From Nocardia wallacei (GTDB taxonomy: Bacteria; Actinomycetota; Actinomycetes; Mycobacteriales; Mycobacteriaceae), in the NCBI RefSeq assembly GCF_029869545.1, contig NZ_JARWQD010000320.1:21864-85863 (forward strand): a DNA stretch of 64,000 bases, in the 5' to 3' direction. Positions 50,233-57,760 of this stretch are shown here, piece by piece. Every line of letters starts with the position of its first letter. The stretch's first letter is position 1. The notes below the pieces were generated by a model that worked only from the letters and a program-made list of their open reading frames with translations, had not been told where the DNA came from and did not search any database. A program made the translations under genes and the position numbers.

Positions 50233-50636
50233 CCGCGGGCGGGGGGAGCAGATCGGTCCGGGACGAGGACCCCGACCGGCTCTACACGCTGACCGGCGGT
50301 CGCAGCAAGCCGGATTCCGATGCGTTCGACCTGGTCACCCTCGTGGTCAGCGAATGCGATCCGACGCCGGGCATGCAGTCGGAACTGGTGGCCATTCTCG
50401 ACATGTGCCGCGCCCCGACCGCCGTGGTCGAGATCGCCGCGGAACTGCGGCTGCCGGTCGGCATCACCACCGTGCTGCTGGCCGACCTGCTGCACGCGGG
50501 CCGCATCACGGTGCGTCACCCGCACCCCGGCACCACCGGAGGTTCCAGTGCGGCAGGCTATTGCGGTGAAGCATGGGTTTCGGTAACAGACACCGCCACG
50601 TTGGAGAAGGTGCTCGTTGGACTCCGTCAGCTTTGA
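50229..50636 (+). CDS. DUF742 protein (CvnC-like)
   Basis: A 135-residue DUF742 protein with a winged-helix-like fold. Features are DRLYTLTGGRSKP near the start, LVTLVVSECDPTPGMQSELVAILDMCRAPTAVVEIAAELRLPVGITTVLLADLLHAGRI in the middle, and a C-terminal strand. DUF742 proteins are the third member of conservons and may bind DNA or the GTPase. The 3' end overlaps the GTPase gene by 20 bp. Confidence 0.92.
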   Translation: MTAGGGSRSVRDEDPDRLYTLTGGRSKPDSDAFDLVTLVVSECDPTPGMQSELVAILDMCRAPTAVVEIAAELRLPVGITTVLLADLLHAGRITVRHPHPGTTGGSSAAGYCGEAWVSVTDTATLEKVLVGLRQL

Positions 50637-51234
50637 TCAGCCACCGGCCCGGGCCGACGCGCCGCTGGAGGGCACGGTCAATCGGGGGCTGAAGATCGTC
50701 ATCGTCGGCGGGTTCGGCGTCGGGAAGACGACGATGGTCCGCTCGGTCAGCGAGATCCGCCCCCTCGACACCGAGGCCACGATGACGAATGTCGGTGTCG
50801 GCGTGGACGATCCGGCCGGTGCGCCGGACAAGTCGACGACCACCGTCGCCTTCGACTTCGGCCGCATCACCCTCGACGCCGAGAACGTGCTGTACCTGTT
50901 CGGCGCGCCGGGTCAGGAGCGGTTCTGGTTCCTGTGGGACCGCCTGTTCGCCGGCGCCCTGGGCGCCATCGTGCTGGTCGACCCGCACCGCATCGCCGAC
51001 TGCTGGTACGCCATCGACCGGCTGGAGCATCAGGGCACCCGATTCGTGGTGGCGTGCAACGACTTCGGTGGCGAGCCGCTGCACCCGGCGGAGATCCGCG
51101 AGGCGCTGGATCTGGATCCGCACGTGCCGCTGCTCGACTGCGACGCGCGCTCGCGCGCCTCGTGCAAGCGGGTGCTGATCACCCTGGTCGAACACCTCTA
51201 CGCCGCCGCCCGCATACCGGAGACCGCGTCATGA
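50617..51234 (+). CDS. Small Ras-like GTPase (CvnD-like)
   Basis: A 205-residue GTP-binding protein. The P-loop is IVGGFGVGKTTMV, the second switch region appears as LFGAPGQERFWFLWD with APGQ instead of DxxG, and the base-recognition motif is VACNDFGG in place of NKxD. These substitutions are typical of the MglA-like/conservon GTPases. The start is a TTG at 50617 inside the DUF742 gene. It is thought to act as a switch with the roadblock protein. Confidence 0.92.
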   Translation: MDSVSFDQPPARADAPLEGTVNRGLKIVIVGGFGVGKTTMVRSVSEIRPLDTEATMTNVGVGVDDPAGAPDKSTTTVAFDFGRITLDAENVLYLFGAPGQERFWFLWDRLFAGALGAIVLVDPHRIADCWYAIDRLEHQGTRFVVACNDFGGEPLHPAEIREALDLDPHVPLLDCDARSRASCKRVLITLVEHLYAAARIPETAS

Positions 51235-52529
51235 GCACACCCCGCCTCGATCCCGACGGCGCCGCCCGCTGCCCCGCGCGCCCCGAATCCCGGATGGTCC
51301 CGCTGAGCGGCCCGCGCTTCCACACCGATCCGCAGCAGCTCTACGCCGAGATGCGCCGCGAGCACGGGCCGGTGGTCGCGGTGGAGCTGCCCGGCGGCTT
51401 CCCGGCCTGGCTGGTCATCGGTTACCGCGAACTGCATCAGGTGACCAGCGATCCGGAACTGTTCCCGCGCGATGTCGCCCTGTGGAATCAGTGGCCGAAG
51501 ATTCCCGACGACTGGCCGCTGCTGCCGATGGTGGGGCGGCCCATGCCGTCGATCTACTTCACCGCGGGCGCCGAGCACCGCCGCCACGTGGCCATGGTGG
51601 AACCGGCGCTGGAGTCGGTGGATCCGTTCGAGCTGCGGCATACCTGCGAGGATCTGGCCGATCGGCTGGTCGATGCGTTCTGCGGTCGCGGCGAGGCCGA
51701 TCTGATGGCCGAATTCGCCGAGCCGCTACCGGTTCTCGCGCTCGCGGCCATTCTCGGCTTCCCCGACGAGGAGGCGCCGGAGCTGGCGTGGGTGATGAAG
51801 AAGCTGGCCGACGGCGGCGCCGATGCGCAGGCGGCGTTCCAGCGCTTCAACGAGCTGATGCGGCGCATGGTGGCGAGCAAGAAGGCGGCGCTCGCGAAGG
51901 GGCTCCCGGCCGCGGATCTGGTGTCGGCGATGCTGCGGCATCCGCAGCCGTTCACCGATGAGGAGTACGCACTCGACCTGCAGGCCGTCCTCGCGGCCGG
52001 ACATCTCCCCACCGCCGACTGGCTGGTGAACTCGCTGCGGCTGATGCTCACCGACGAGCGCTTCGCGGCGGCCTTCGGCGGCGGCCGGCGCAGCGTCGGG
52101 CAGGCCATGAACGAGGCGCTGTGGGAGGACACCCCCACGCAGATCCTGGCCGGGCGCTGGGCCGCGCGCGATGCGCGCCTGGCGGACAAGGTGATTCGCG
52201 CGGGCGATCTGCTGCTGCTGGGCCTGGCGGCGGCCAACGCGGATCCGCATGTGCGCCAGCACCTCTCCGATGCCGCCGAACCGGCGCACACCGGCAACAG
52301 CGCGCACTTCGCCTTCAGCCACGGCGAGTATCGCTGTCCGTACCCGGCCCAGCAGATCGCGGAGATCATCGCGCGCACCGGGATCGAGGTGCTGCTGGAC
52401 CGGCTGCCCGATATCGACCTGTCGGTACCCGCCGCGAATCTGGTCCGGCGACCCTCGCCGTTCCTGCGCGGAATGACCTCTCTCCCAGTTCAATTCACAC
52501 CCGTTCGGGCGGTCGGAGGTATCCGGTGA
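51231..52529 (+). CDS. CYP157-like cytochrome P450 lacking the ExxR arginine
   Basis: A 432-residue conservon P450. The heme loop FAFSHGEYRCPYPAQQIAEII has Cys369. The K-helix reads E295-A-L-W298 followed by EDTP, so the normally invariant Arg is Trp. The I-helix AAGHLPTADW has no acid-alcohol pair. CYP157 enzymes of Streptomyces conservons are known to lack ExxR (EQSLW). The ATGA overlap with the GTPase gene and the GTGA overlap with the next P450 place it in the conservon. Confidence 0.85.
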   Translation: MSTPRLDPDGAARCPARPESRMVPLSGPRFHTDPQQLYAEMRREHGPVVAVELPGGFPAWLVIGYRELHQVTSDPELFPRDVALWNQWPKIPDDWPLLPMVGRPMPSIYFTAGAEHRRHVAMVEPALESVDPFELRHTCEDLADRLVDAFCGRGEADLMAEFAEPLPVLALAAILGFPDEEAPELAWVMKKLADGGADAQAAFQRFNELMRRMVASKKAALAKGLPAADLVSAMLRHPQPFTDEEYALDLQAVLAAGHLPTADWLVNSLRLMLTDERFAAAFGGGRRSVGQAMNEALWEDTPTQILAGRWAARDARLADKVIRAGDLLLLGLAAANADPHVRQHLSDAAEPAHTGNSAHFAFSHGEYRCPYPAQQIAEIIARTGIEVLLDRLPDIDLSVPAANLVRRPSPFLRGMTSLPVQFTPVRAVGGIR

Positions 52530-53755
52530 AACCACAGTGCCCACTCGTCGTCGACCCGATGATCGGCAATCTGGCCGGGGAGACAGCGCATTTGCGCGAC
52601 AGCGGCCCGATCACGCGGATCGAACTGCTCGGGGTGCCCGCCTGGACGGTCACCGATCACGCCGTCGCGCGCCGGTTGCTCGTCGACCCGCGACTGGTCA
52701 AGGATCTGGGCGCCTGGTCGCTGTGGACCTCCGGGACCGTGACCCGGCAGTGGCCGCTGATCGGGATGATCGATGCGGGCCGGTCCATGTTCACCGTCGA
52801 CGGCGCCGAACATCGGCGATTACGGATCAAGACCACCCAGGCGCTGACCCCGCGGCGGCTGGATGCGTTGCGGCCCATGATCGAACGGTTCACCGCGGAA
52901 CTGCTCGACGACCTCGACGCGGCCGGGGACGGGACCGTGGATCTGAAGGCGGTGTTCGCCTATCCGCTGCCGATGCGGGTGATCAGCGAGCTGATGGGGG
53001 TGCCCCGCTCCGACCACCCGATGCTGCTCGAGTCCTACAAGAAGTTCTTCTCCGTGCTGACCCCGCAGGACGAGCGCCTGCGGGTGATCGCGGATCTGGA
53101 CGTGTACTACCGCGACATGGTGCGCGAGAAGACGGCCCGGCTGCGTGCCGGTTCCCCCTCCGACGATCTCACCACCGCCCTCATCCAGGCCGACGAGGGC
53201 GGCGAGCCGCTCACCGAGGAAGAGGTGACCGGCAATCTGAAGGCACTGGTCGCGGCCGGGCACGAGACCACCGTCAGCCTCATCCTGTGCGCGGTGCGCG
53301 CGCTGCTGACCCATCCGGAGCAGTTCGACCGGGTGCGCCGCGGCGAGATCGAGTGGAAGCAGGTGATCGAGGAGACCCTGCGCTGGGACGGTCCGGTGAT
53401 CCACCTGCTGATGCGGTTCGCCACCGAGGACATCAGCGTGGGCGACACCGTGATCGAGAAGGGTGAGGGGGTCGTGATGTCGTACCGGGCCATCGGCCGC
53501 GACACCGCGGTGCACGGCGCCGACGCCGACGAATTCGACCTCACCCGCCCGACGTCGGGCCGCAACATCTCCTTCGGCTACGGTCCGCACGTCTGCCCCG
53601 GCGCCGCCCTGGCCCGCCTGGAGGCGGCCGTCGCCCTCCCGGCCCTGTTCGCGCGCTTCCCCCGCCTGCGACTGGCGGTTCCGGCGACCGAGATCCGCAA
53701 CCTCCCGGTCCTCACCCAGAACGACGTGGCGGCCTTCCCGGTGAATTTGAGCTGA
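52526..53755 (+). CDS. CYP154-like cytochrome P450
   Basis: A 409-residue canonical P450. The I-helix is VAAGHETTVSLIL, the K-helix EETLRW, and the heme loop FGYGPHVCPGAALARLE has Cys357. It opens PLVVDPMIGNLAGETAHLRDSGPITRIEL. In Streptomyces conservons a CYP157 and a CYP154 sit together, as here. CYP154 enzymes hydroxylate macrolides or steroids. GTG 52526 overlaps the preceding stop. No ferredoxin is encoded in the window. Confidence 0.9.
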   Translation: MKPQCPLVVDPMIGNLAGETAHLRDSGPITRIELLGVPAWTVTDHAVARRLLVDPRLVKDLGAWSLWTSGTVTRQWPLIGMIDAGRSMFTVDGAEHRRLRIKTTQALTPRRLDALRPMIERFTAELLDDLDAAGDGTVDLKAVFAYPLPMRVISELMGVPRSDHPMLLESYKKFFSVLTPQDERLRVIADLDVYYRDMVREKTARLRAGSPSDDLTTALIQADEGGEPLTEEEVTGNLKALVAAGHETTVSLILCAVRALLTHPEQFDRVRRGEIEWKQVIEETLRWDGPVIHLLMRFATEDISVGDTVIEKGEGVVMSYRAIGRDTAVHGADADEFDLTRPTSGRNISFGYGPHVCPGAALARLEAAVALPALFARFPRLRLAVPATEIRNLPVLTQNDVAAFPVNLS

Positions 53756-53769
53756 GTCACGGTCTGTGC
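53756..53769. repeat. 14-bp direct repeat, right copy
   Basis: GTCACGGTCTGTGC is identical to 48206-48219. It starts one base after the CYP154-like stop and 40 bp before the AI-2E gene, so a shared promoter element is an alternative to a module boundary. Confidence 0.35.
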
Positions 53770-53808
53770 TGCCGTCCGCTACGGGCGATTCATGACAGAC
53801 TTGCCCGC

Positions 53809-55026
53809 GTGAGTGGGCTTGCTGATTCTGCTGCCGGTGCGGATGATACGGGGGCGCCGCCGCCTCCGGATCGGGGGACGCTGATCGGGCGGGGCACCCT
53901 GTGGCTCGCCAAGTGGGCGGTGTGCATCGTCGCCATCGCGGCGGGTGGGTGGGTGCTGCAGCTGGTGCTCGCGAAGCTGTGGGTGGTGGTGCTGCCGGTG
54001 CTGCTTGCGATCGTGGTCGCCACGGTGCTGTGGCCGCCCACGCGGTTTCTGACCCGGCACGGCTTCCCGCCCGCCGCCGCGGCGTCGGTCACCGTGCTCG
54101 GCTTCCTCGCCCTGTTCGCCGGGGTGGTGGCGCTGATCGTGCCCTCGGTGGTGGATCAGGCACCGGAGCTGGCCGACCGCTCGACCGACGGTGTGCACAA
54201 GGTGCGCGACTGGCTGCAGGGGCCGCCGCTGAATATCGGTGACGAACAACTGAATTCGGGTGTGGACGCGATCGTGTCGCGGCTGCAGTCCAGCTCCGAG
54301 CGGATCGCGACCGGGCTGTTCTCCGGCGTCAGCGCGGCGACCTCGGCGATCATCACGATGCTGCTGGTGCTGGTGCTGTCGTTCTTCTTCATCAAGGACG
54401 GCCCGAAGTTCCTGCCGTGGCTGCACGCCATGTTCGGCAGCCGCAGCGGGCGGCACTTCGAGGAGGTGCTGAACCGGGTCTGGGGCACCCTCGGCGGGTT
54501 CATCCGCACGCAGGCGCTGGTGAGCCTGATCGACGCCGTATTCATCGGTGCGGGGCTGTTCATCCTGCACGTGCCGCTGGCGCTGGTGCTGGCGGTGATC
54601 ACCTTCATCGGTGGCTTCATTCCGATGGTCGGCGCGTTCGTGGCGGGGGCACTGGCGGTGCTCGTCGCGCTCGTCGCCAACGGCGTCACCACGGCGCTGA
54701 TCGTGCTCGGCATCATCATCGCGGTGCAGCAGCTGGAAGGCAATGTGCTGCAACCGGTGCTGCAGAGCCGCAGCATGAAGTTGCACGCGGTCGTGGTGCT
54801 GCTCGCGGTCACGGCGGGCGGGTCGCTGTACGGGATCGTCGGGGCGTTCCTCGCGGTGCCCGTCGCGGCGGTGGGCGCGGTGGTGTTCCGGTACGTGGGT
54901 GAGCAGATGGATGTCATCGCCACGCCGACCGCCGAGGCGGACGAGCCCTCGGCCGCGGGCACAGCCGACGAGGCGGTGGGGGACGACGAGGCAGTGCGGG
55001 ACGCGGGCAACACGAGGGCCGAGTAG
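53809..55026 (+). CDS. AI-2E family transporter (TqsA/PerM type)
   Basis: A 405-residue membrane protein of the AI-2E exporter/permease superfamily with about eight segments. LWVVVLPVLLAIVVATVLWPP is in the first part, FFFIKDGPKFLPW in the middle, and FIGGFIPMVGAFVAGALAVLVALVANG with QQLEGNVLQPVLQSRSMKLHAVVVLLAV near the C-terminus, the family signature. The actual substrate in actinobacteria is unknown; autoinducer-2 export is unlikely. A GTG start at 53809 with no ribosome site fits a leaderless message. The C-terminal 50 residues are acidic and disordered. Confidence 0.87.
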   Translation: MSGLADSAAGADDTGAPPPPDRGTLIGRGTLWLAKWAVCIVAIAAGGWVLQLVLAKLWVVVLPVLLAIVVATVLWPPTRFLTRHGFPPAAAASVTVLGFLALFAGVVALIVPSVVDQAPELADRSTDGVHKVRDWLQGPPLNIGDEQLNSGVDAIVSRLQSSSERIATGLFSGVSAATSAIITMLLVLVLSFFFIKDGPKFLPWLHAMFGSRSGRHFEEVLNRVWGTLGGFIRTQALVSLIDAVFIGAGLFILHVPLALVLAVITFIGGFIPMVGAFVAGALAVLVALVANGVTTALIVLGIIIAVQQLEGNVLQPVLQSRSMKLHAVVVLLAVTAGGSLYGIVGAFLAVPVAAVGAVVFRYVGEQMDVIATPTAEADEPSAAGTADEAVGDDEAVRDAGNTRAE

Positions 55027-55098
55027 GCCGCCGGCAACGGCCGGGTGAATAATGCACTGGCGCAATTCATTCCGCGACGAGGTCGAGTGCGCCGGGCT

Positions 55099-55104
55099 TA
55101 CACT
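55099..55104 (+). promoter_or_regulatory. Candidate -10 box, leaderless MetE-like mRNA
   Basis: TACACT lies 6 nt before the GTG at 55111, with no ribosome site, the leaderless spacing seen at other genes here. Confidence 0.45.
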
Positions 55105-55110
55105 CGCGAC

Positions 55111-56175
55111 GTGAGCATTCCCACAGAACCCATCGGCAGCATTCCGCGGCCCGCTGATCTGCTGGCGGCCATGACATCACACGGCGCGGGCGAGGTGGAC
55201 GACGCCGCGCTCGCCCAGGTTCAGCAGCGCGCGGTGGCCGACACCGTCGCGGCCCTGACCGCGCTCGCCTCGCCCGTCGTCACCGACGGCGAACAGTCCA
55301 AGCCCAGTTTCGCGACCTACCCGATCGCCGGGCTGCCCGGCTCGGCGCCCGACGGAGTGGCCATCCCGTTCGCGGACGGGCATCAGCGCCAGCTGCCCCG
55401 GCTCACCGCCGGGCCGTTCCGCTACCAGGTATACGCCGAGACGTACCTGCGTGCGGCGCAACAGCATTCGAAGGCACCGGTGAAGCAGGCGGTGATCGCG
55501 CCGTCCGCGCTGAGCCTGCTGTATCCGGCCGACGGTATCGACGGCTACAGCCGCGAGCAGTTCCTTTCCGATCTGGCCGACGAGGCCGAGCGGGATATCC
55601 GCGGCTGCCTCGACGCGGGCGCGCATACGGTGCAGCTGGACTTCACCGAGGGTCGGCTGTCGCTGAAGCTGGACCCCAGCGGAGGAGTGCTCGACAGCTT
55701 CATCGCGTTGAACAACTCTGTGCTGGAACGCTTCTCGGCCACCGAGCGGGCCCGGATCGGCGTGCACACCTGCCCGGGCGGCGACCAGGACTCCACGCAC
55801 AGCCTCGATATCGACTACGCGGCACTGCTGCCGAAACTGTTGCAGCTGAAGGCCGGTGTGTTCTACGTGCAGCTGGCGAGCGAGCCGGATCCGGACAAGG
55901 TGCTGGCCGTGCTCGCCGAGTACCTGCCGCCCGGCGCGCGCATCTTCGTGGGCGTCACCGACCCCATCGATCCGCGCGTGGAGACCCCGGAGGAGGTCCG
56001 CGACCGCGTGCTGAATGCCGCCCGCTACCTCCCCGTCGACCGCCTGGGCACCTGTGACGACTGCGGTTTCGCCCCCTTCGCCGACGATACGTCCACCTCG
56101 CGGGAGATCGCCTTCGCCAAGATCCGCTCCCGCATCGCGGGAACCGCTTTGGCCGCAACGGAATTAGGGGTCTGA
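55111..56175 (+). CDS. Short cobalamin-independent methionine-synthase-like protein
   Basis: A 354-residue protein equal to only the C-terminal catalytic domain of MetE (about 750 residues). Likely zinc ligands are His219 and Cys221 in GVHTCPGG, Glu258 in LASEPDP, and Cys315 in GTCDDCGF (Cys318 close by). It starts GSIPRPADLLAAM, as core-MetE proteins do. It could methylate homocysteine from a donor other than folate, or be a methyltransferase of another thiol. GTG 55111 has a -10 box 6 nt before it. Confidence 0.83.
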   Translation: MSIPTEPIGSIPRPADLLAAMTSHGAGEVDDAALAQVQQRAVADTVAALTALASPVVTDGEQSKPSFATYPIAGLPGSAPDGVAIPFADGHQRQLPRLTAGPFRYQVYAETYLRAAQQHSKAPVKQAVIAPSALSLLYPADGIDGYSREQFLSDLADEAERDIRGCLDAGAHTVQLDFTEGRLSLKLDPSGGVLDSFIALNNSVLERFSATERARIGVHTCPGGDQDSTHSLDIDYAALLPKLLQLKAGVFYVQLASEPDPDKVLAVLAEYLPPGARIFVGVTDPIDPRVETPEEVRDRVLNAARYLPVDRLGTCDDCGFAPFADDTSTSREIAFAKIRSRIAGTALAATELGV

Positions 56176-56183
56176 TCGGTGCC

Positions 56184-56212
56184 CCGTCGTCCCGATCGCC
56201 GCGGGACGACGG
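56184..56212. terminator. Bidirectional hairpin terminator
   Basis: A perfect 10-bp stem CCGTCGTCCC (56184-56193) / GGGACGACGG (56203-56212) with a 9-nt loop lies in the 49-bp gap between the convergent MetE-like and P450 genes. There is no T-tract, as is usual in high-GC actinobacteria. Confidence 0.7.
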
Positions 56213-56224
56213 AGGCCGCTGCGA

Positions 56225-57442
56225 TCAGTGCGTCGGCGGTGCGAGCCGGACCGGGAGCGCGGTGAGCCCGCGGATCAGCAGGCTCTTACGCCACGTCAGG
56301 TCGCCGAACTCGCCGTCGAGCGCGATATCCGGGAAGCGGTCCAGCAGCCGGGTGAGGGCGATGGTGGCCTCCATGCGCGCCAGCGCGGCGCCGACGCAGA
56401 AATGGATGCCGTGCCCGAAGGCGACGTGCCGGTTGTCCTCGCGGGCGGGCGCGATGCGGTCCGGATCGGTGAACCGCTCCGGGTCGCGGTTGACCGCCGC
56501 GAGGGAGATCATGATGAACTCGCCCGCGTCGATGTGCTGGTCGCCCAGCGTGATCGGCGCGGTGGTGTAGCGCGCCGTGGCCAGATGCACCGGGCCCTGG
56601 CAGCGCAGCAGCTCCTCGAGGTAGGCGGGGATCTCGTCGGGGTGGGCCCGCAGCCGCGCGGCCGTCGCCGGGTCGCGCAGCAGTTCGAGCACCGCGTTGC
56701 CGATCAGGTTCACCGTCGTCTCGTGGCCCGCCGCCAGCAGCAGCAACATCAGCGAGATCAGTTCCTGCTGATCGAGCCGGTCGTCGTCGTCCTTGGCGAC
56801 GATGAGCTCCGACAGCAGATCGGCGCCGGGACGCTCGCGGCGCGCGGCGATCAGCTCGGTCAGGTAGGAGAAGAACGCGATCCCGGCGGTGGTGCGCTCC
56901 TCGATGCTGGCCGAATCGTTGACGATAACGGCTGTCCAGGAACGGAATTCGTCCTTGTCGTCGTCGGGCACGCCGAGCAGCTCGCAGATCACCGCGATCG
57001 GCAGCGGGAAGGCGTAGCTGTCGAGCAGATCGGCGGTGTCCCGCTCGCCCATGGCGTCGAGCAGGTCGTCGGCGATCGCGGTGATGCGCGGGCCGAGGTC
57101 GCGGATCGCGCGACCGGCGAACGCCGGGGCCACCAGCCGCCGCAGCCGGGTGTGCTGCGGGGGATCGGCGAACAGCATGTTGTCGTTGATCGCGCCGTTG
57201 ATCATCTCGGCCGCACCGTTTTTCGCGAGGACCGCCTGACCCTCCGGGGATCCGACGTTCTTGCTGATGTTCGGTTCCACGAAGGCCTGCTTGGCCACAT
57301 CGTGATCCACGACCAGCCAGCCGAGCACGCCGTCGAGCCGGATCCGGTGGATCGGGCCGCGTTGCCGCAGCGTCCGATACACCGCGTGCGGATCCTGATA
57401 GAACTCGTCGGTCAGCTCGAGGACCTCGGTCGCGGCCGTCAC
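56225..57442 (-). CDS. Cytochrome P450 (CYP105/107-type)
   Basis: A 405-residue P450 with all landmarks: LLLLAAGHETTVNLIGNAVL (I-helix), LEELLRCQGPVHLATARY (ExxR), and AFGHGIHFCVGAALARME (heme Cys). The sequence resembles Streptomyces/Nocardia CYP107-like hydroxylases; the substrate is unknown. It starts at GTG 57442. The 318-bp leader, on the same strand, has four TGCCTCG copies and crossing inverted repeats (57524-57682), suggesting complex control. It is separated from the MetE-like gene by a clear terminator. Confidence 0.9.
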   Translation of the reverse strand: MTAATEVLELTDEFYQDPHAVYRTLRQRGPIHRIRLDGVLGWLVVDHDVAKQAFVEPNISKNVGSPEGQAVLAKNGAAEMINGAINDNMLFADPPQHTRLRRLVAPAFAGRAIRDLGPRITAIADDLLDAMGERDTADLLDSYAFPLPIAVICELLGVPDDDKDEFRSWTAVIVNDSASIEERTTAGIAFFSYLTELIAARRERPGADLLSELIVAKDDDDRLDQQELISLMLLLLAAGHETTVNLIGNAVLELLRDPATAARLRAHPDEIPAYLEELLRCQGPVHLATARYTTAPITLGDQHIDAGEFIMISLAAVNRDPERFTDPDRIAPAREDNRHVAFGHGIHFCVGAALARMEATIALTRLLDRFPDIALDGEFGDLTWRKSLLIRGLTALPVRLAPPTH

Positions 57443-57523
57443 GGGCGGCTTCCGATCGTCGCGGCGGAGTGGGAGATGTGCACGGGCCTCAGTCCTTTCG
57501 ATGGTCGAACGGTTCGGCGTACG

Positions 57524-57682
57524 CCGAGGCAGCTACCGCACGGCGATCGGCGCGCACAGAGATCAGTCCTGCCTCGGTGGAGGGTCGAGCAGTTGTCGAT
57601 CGGTGTCCGAATCCGGAATGCCTCGCAAAATCGGACTTGCCACGCGTTCGGGGCATTCCCCAATCTCCGCGCACCCGAGGCA
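57524..57682 (-). promoter_or_regulatory. Repeat-rich P450 leader with pseudoknot potential
   Basis: The 7-mer TGCCTCG occurs four times, in alternating orientation (rc 57525-57531, 57570-57576, 57619-57625, rc 57676-57682). The outer pair forms a perfect 9-bp dyad (57524-57532 / 57569-57577). GGAATGCC/GGCATTCC (57615-57622 / 57652-57659) and GTCCGA/TCGGAC (57605-57610 / 57631-57636) are interleaved and so could form a pseudoknot. No known riboswitch is recognised. The rest of 57443-57760 is featureless. Confidence 0.4.
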
Positions 57683-57760
57683 CTTTCCGCGCGGATTATT
57701 ACACAGCAACCTCTTGGCGTCCCAAATCGCCTGGTGCCGTGGGATCTCGCGCCGGGGGTC

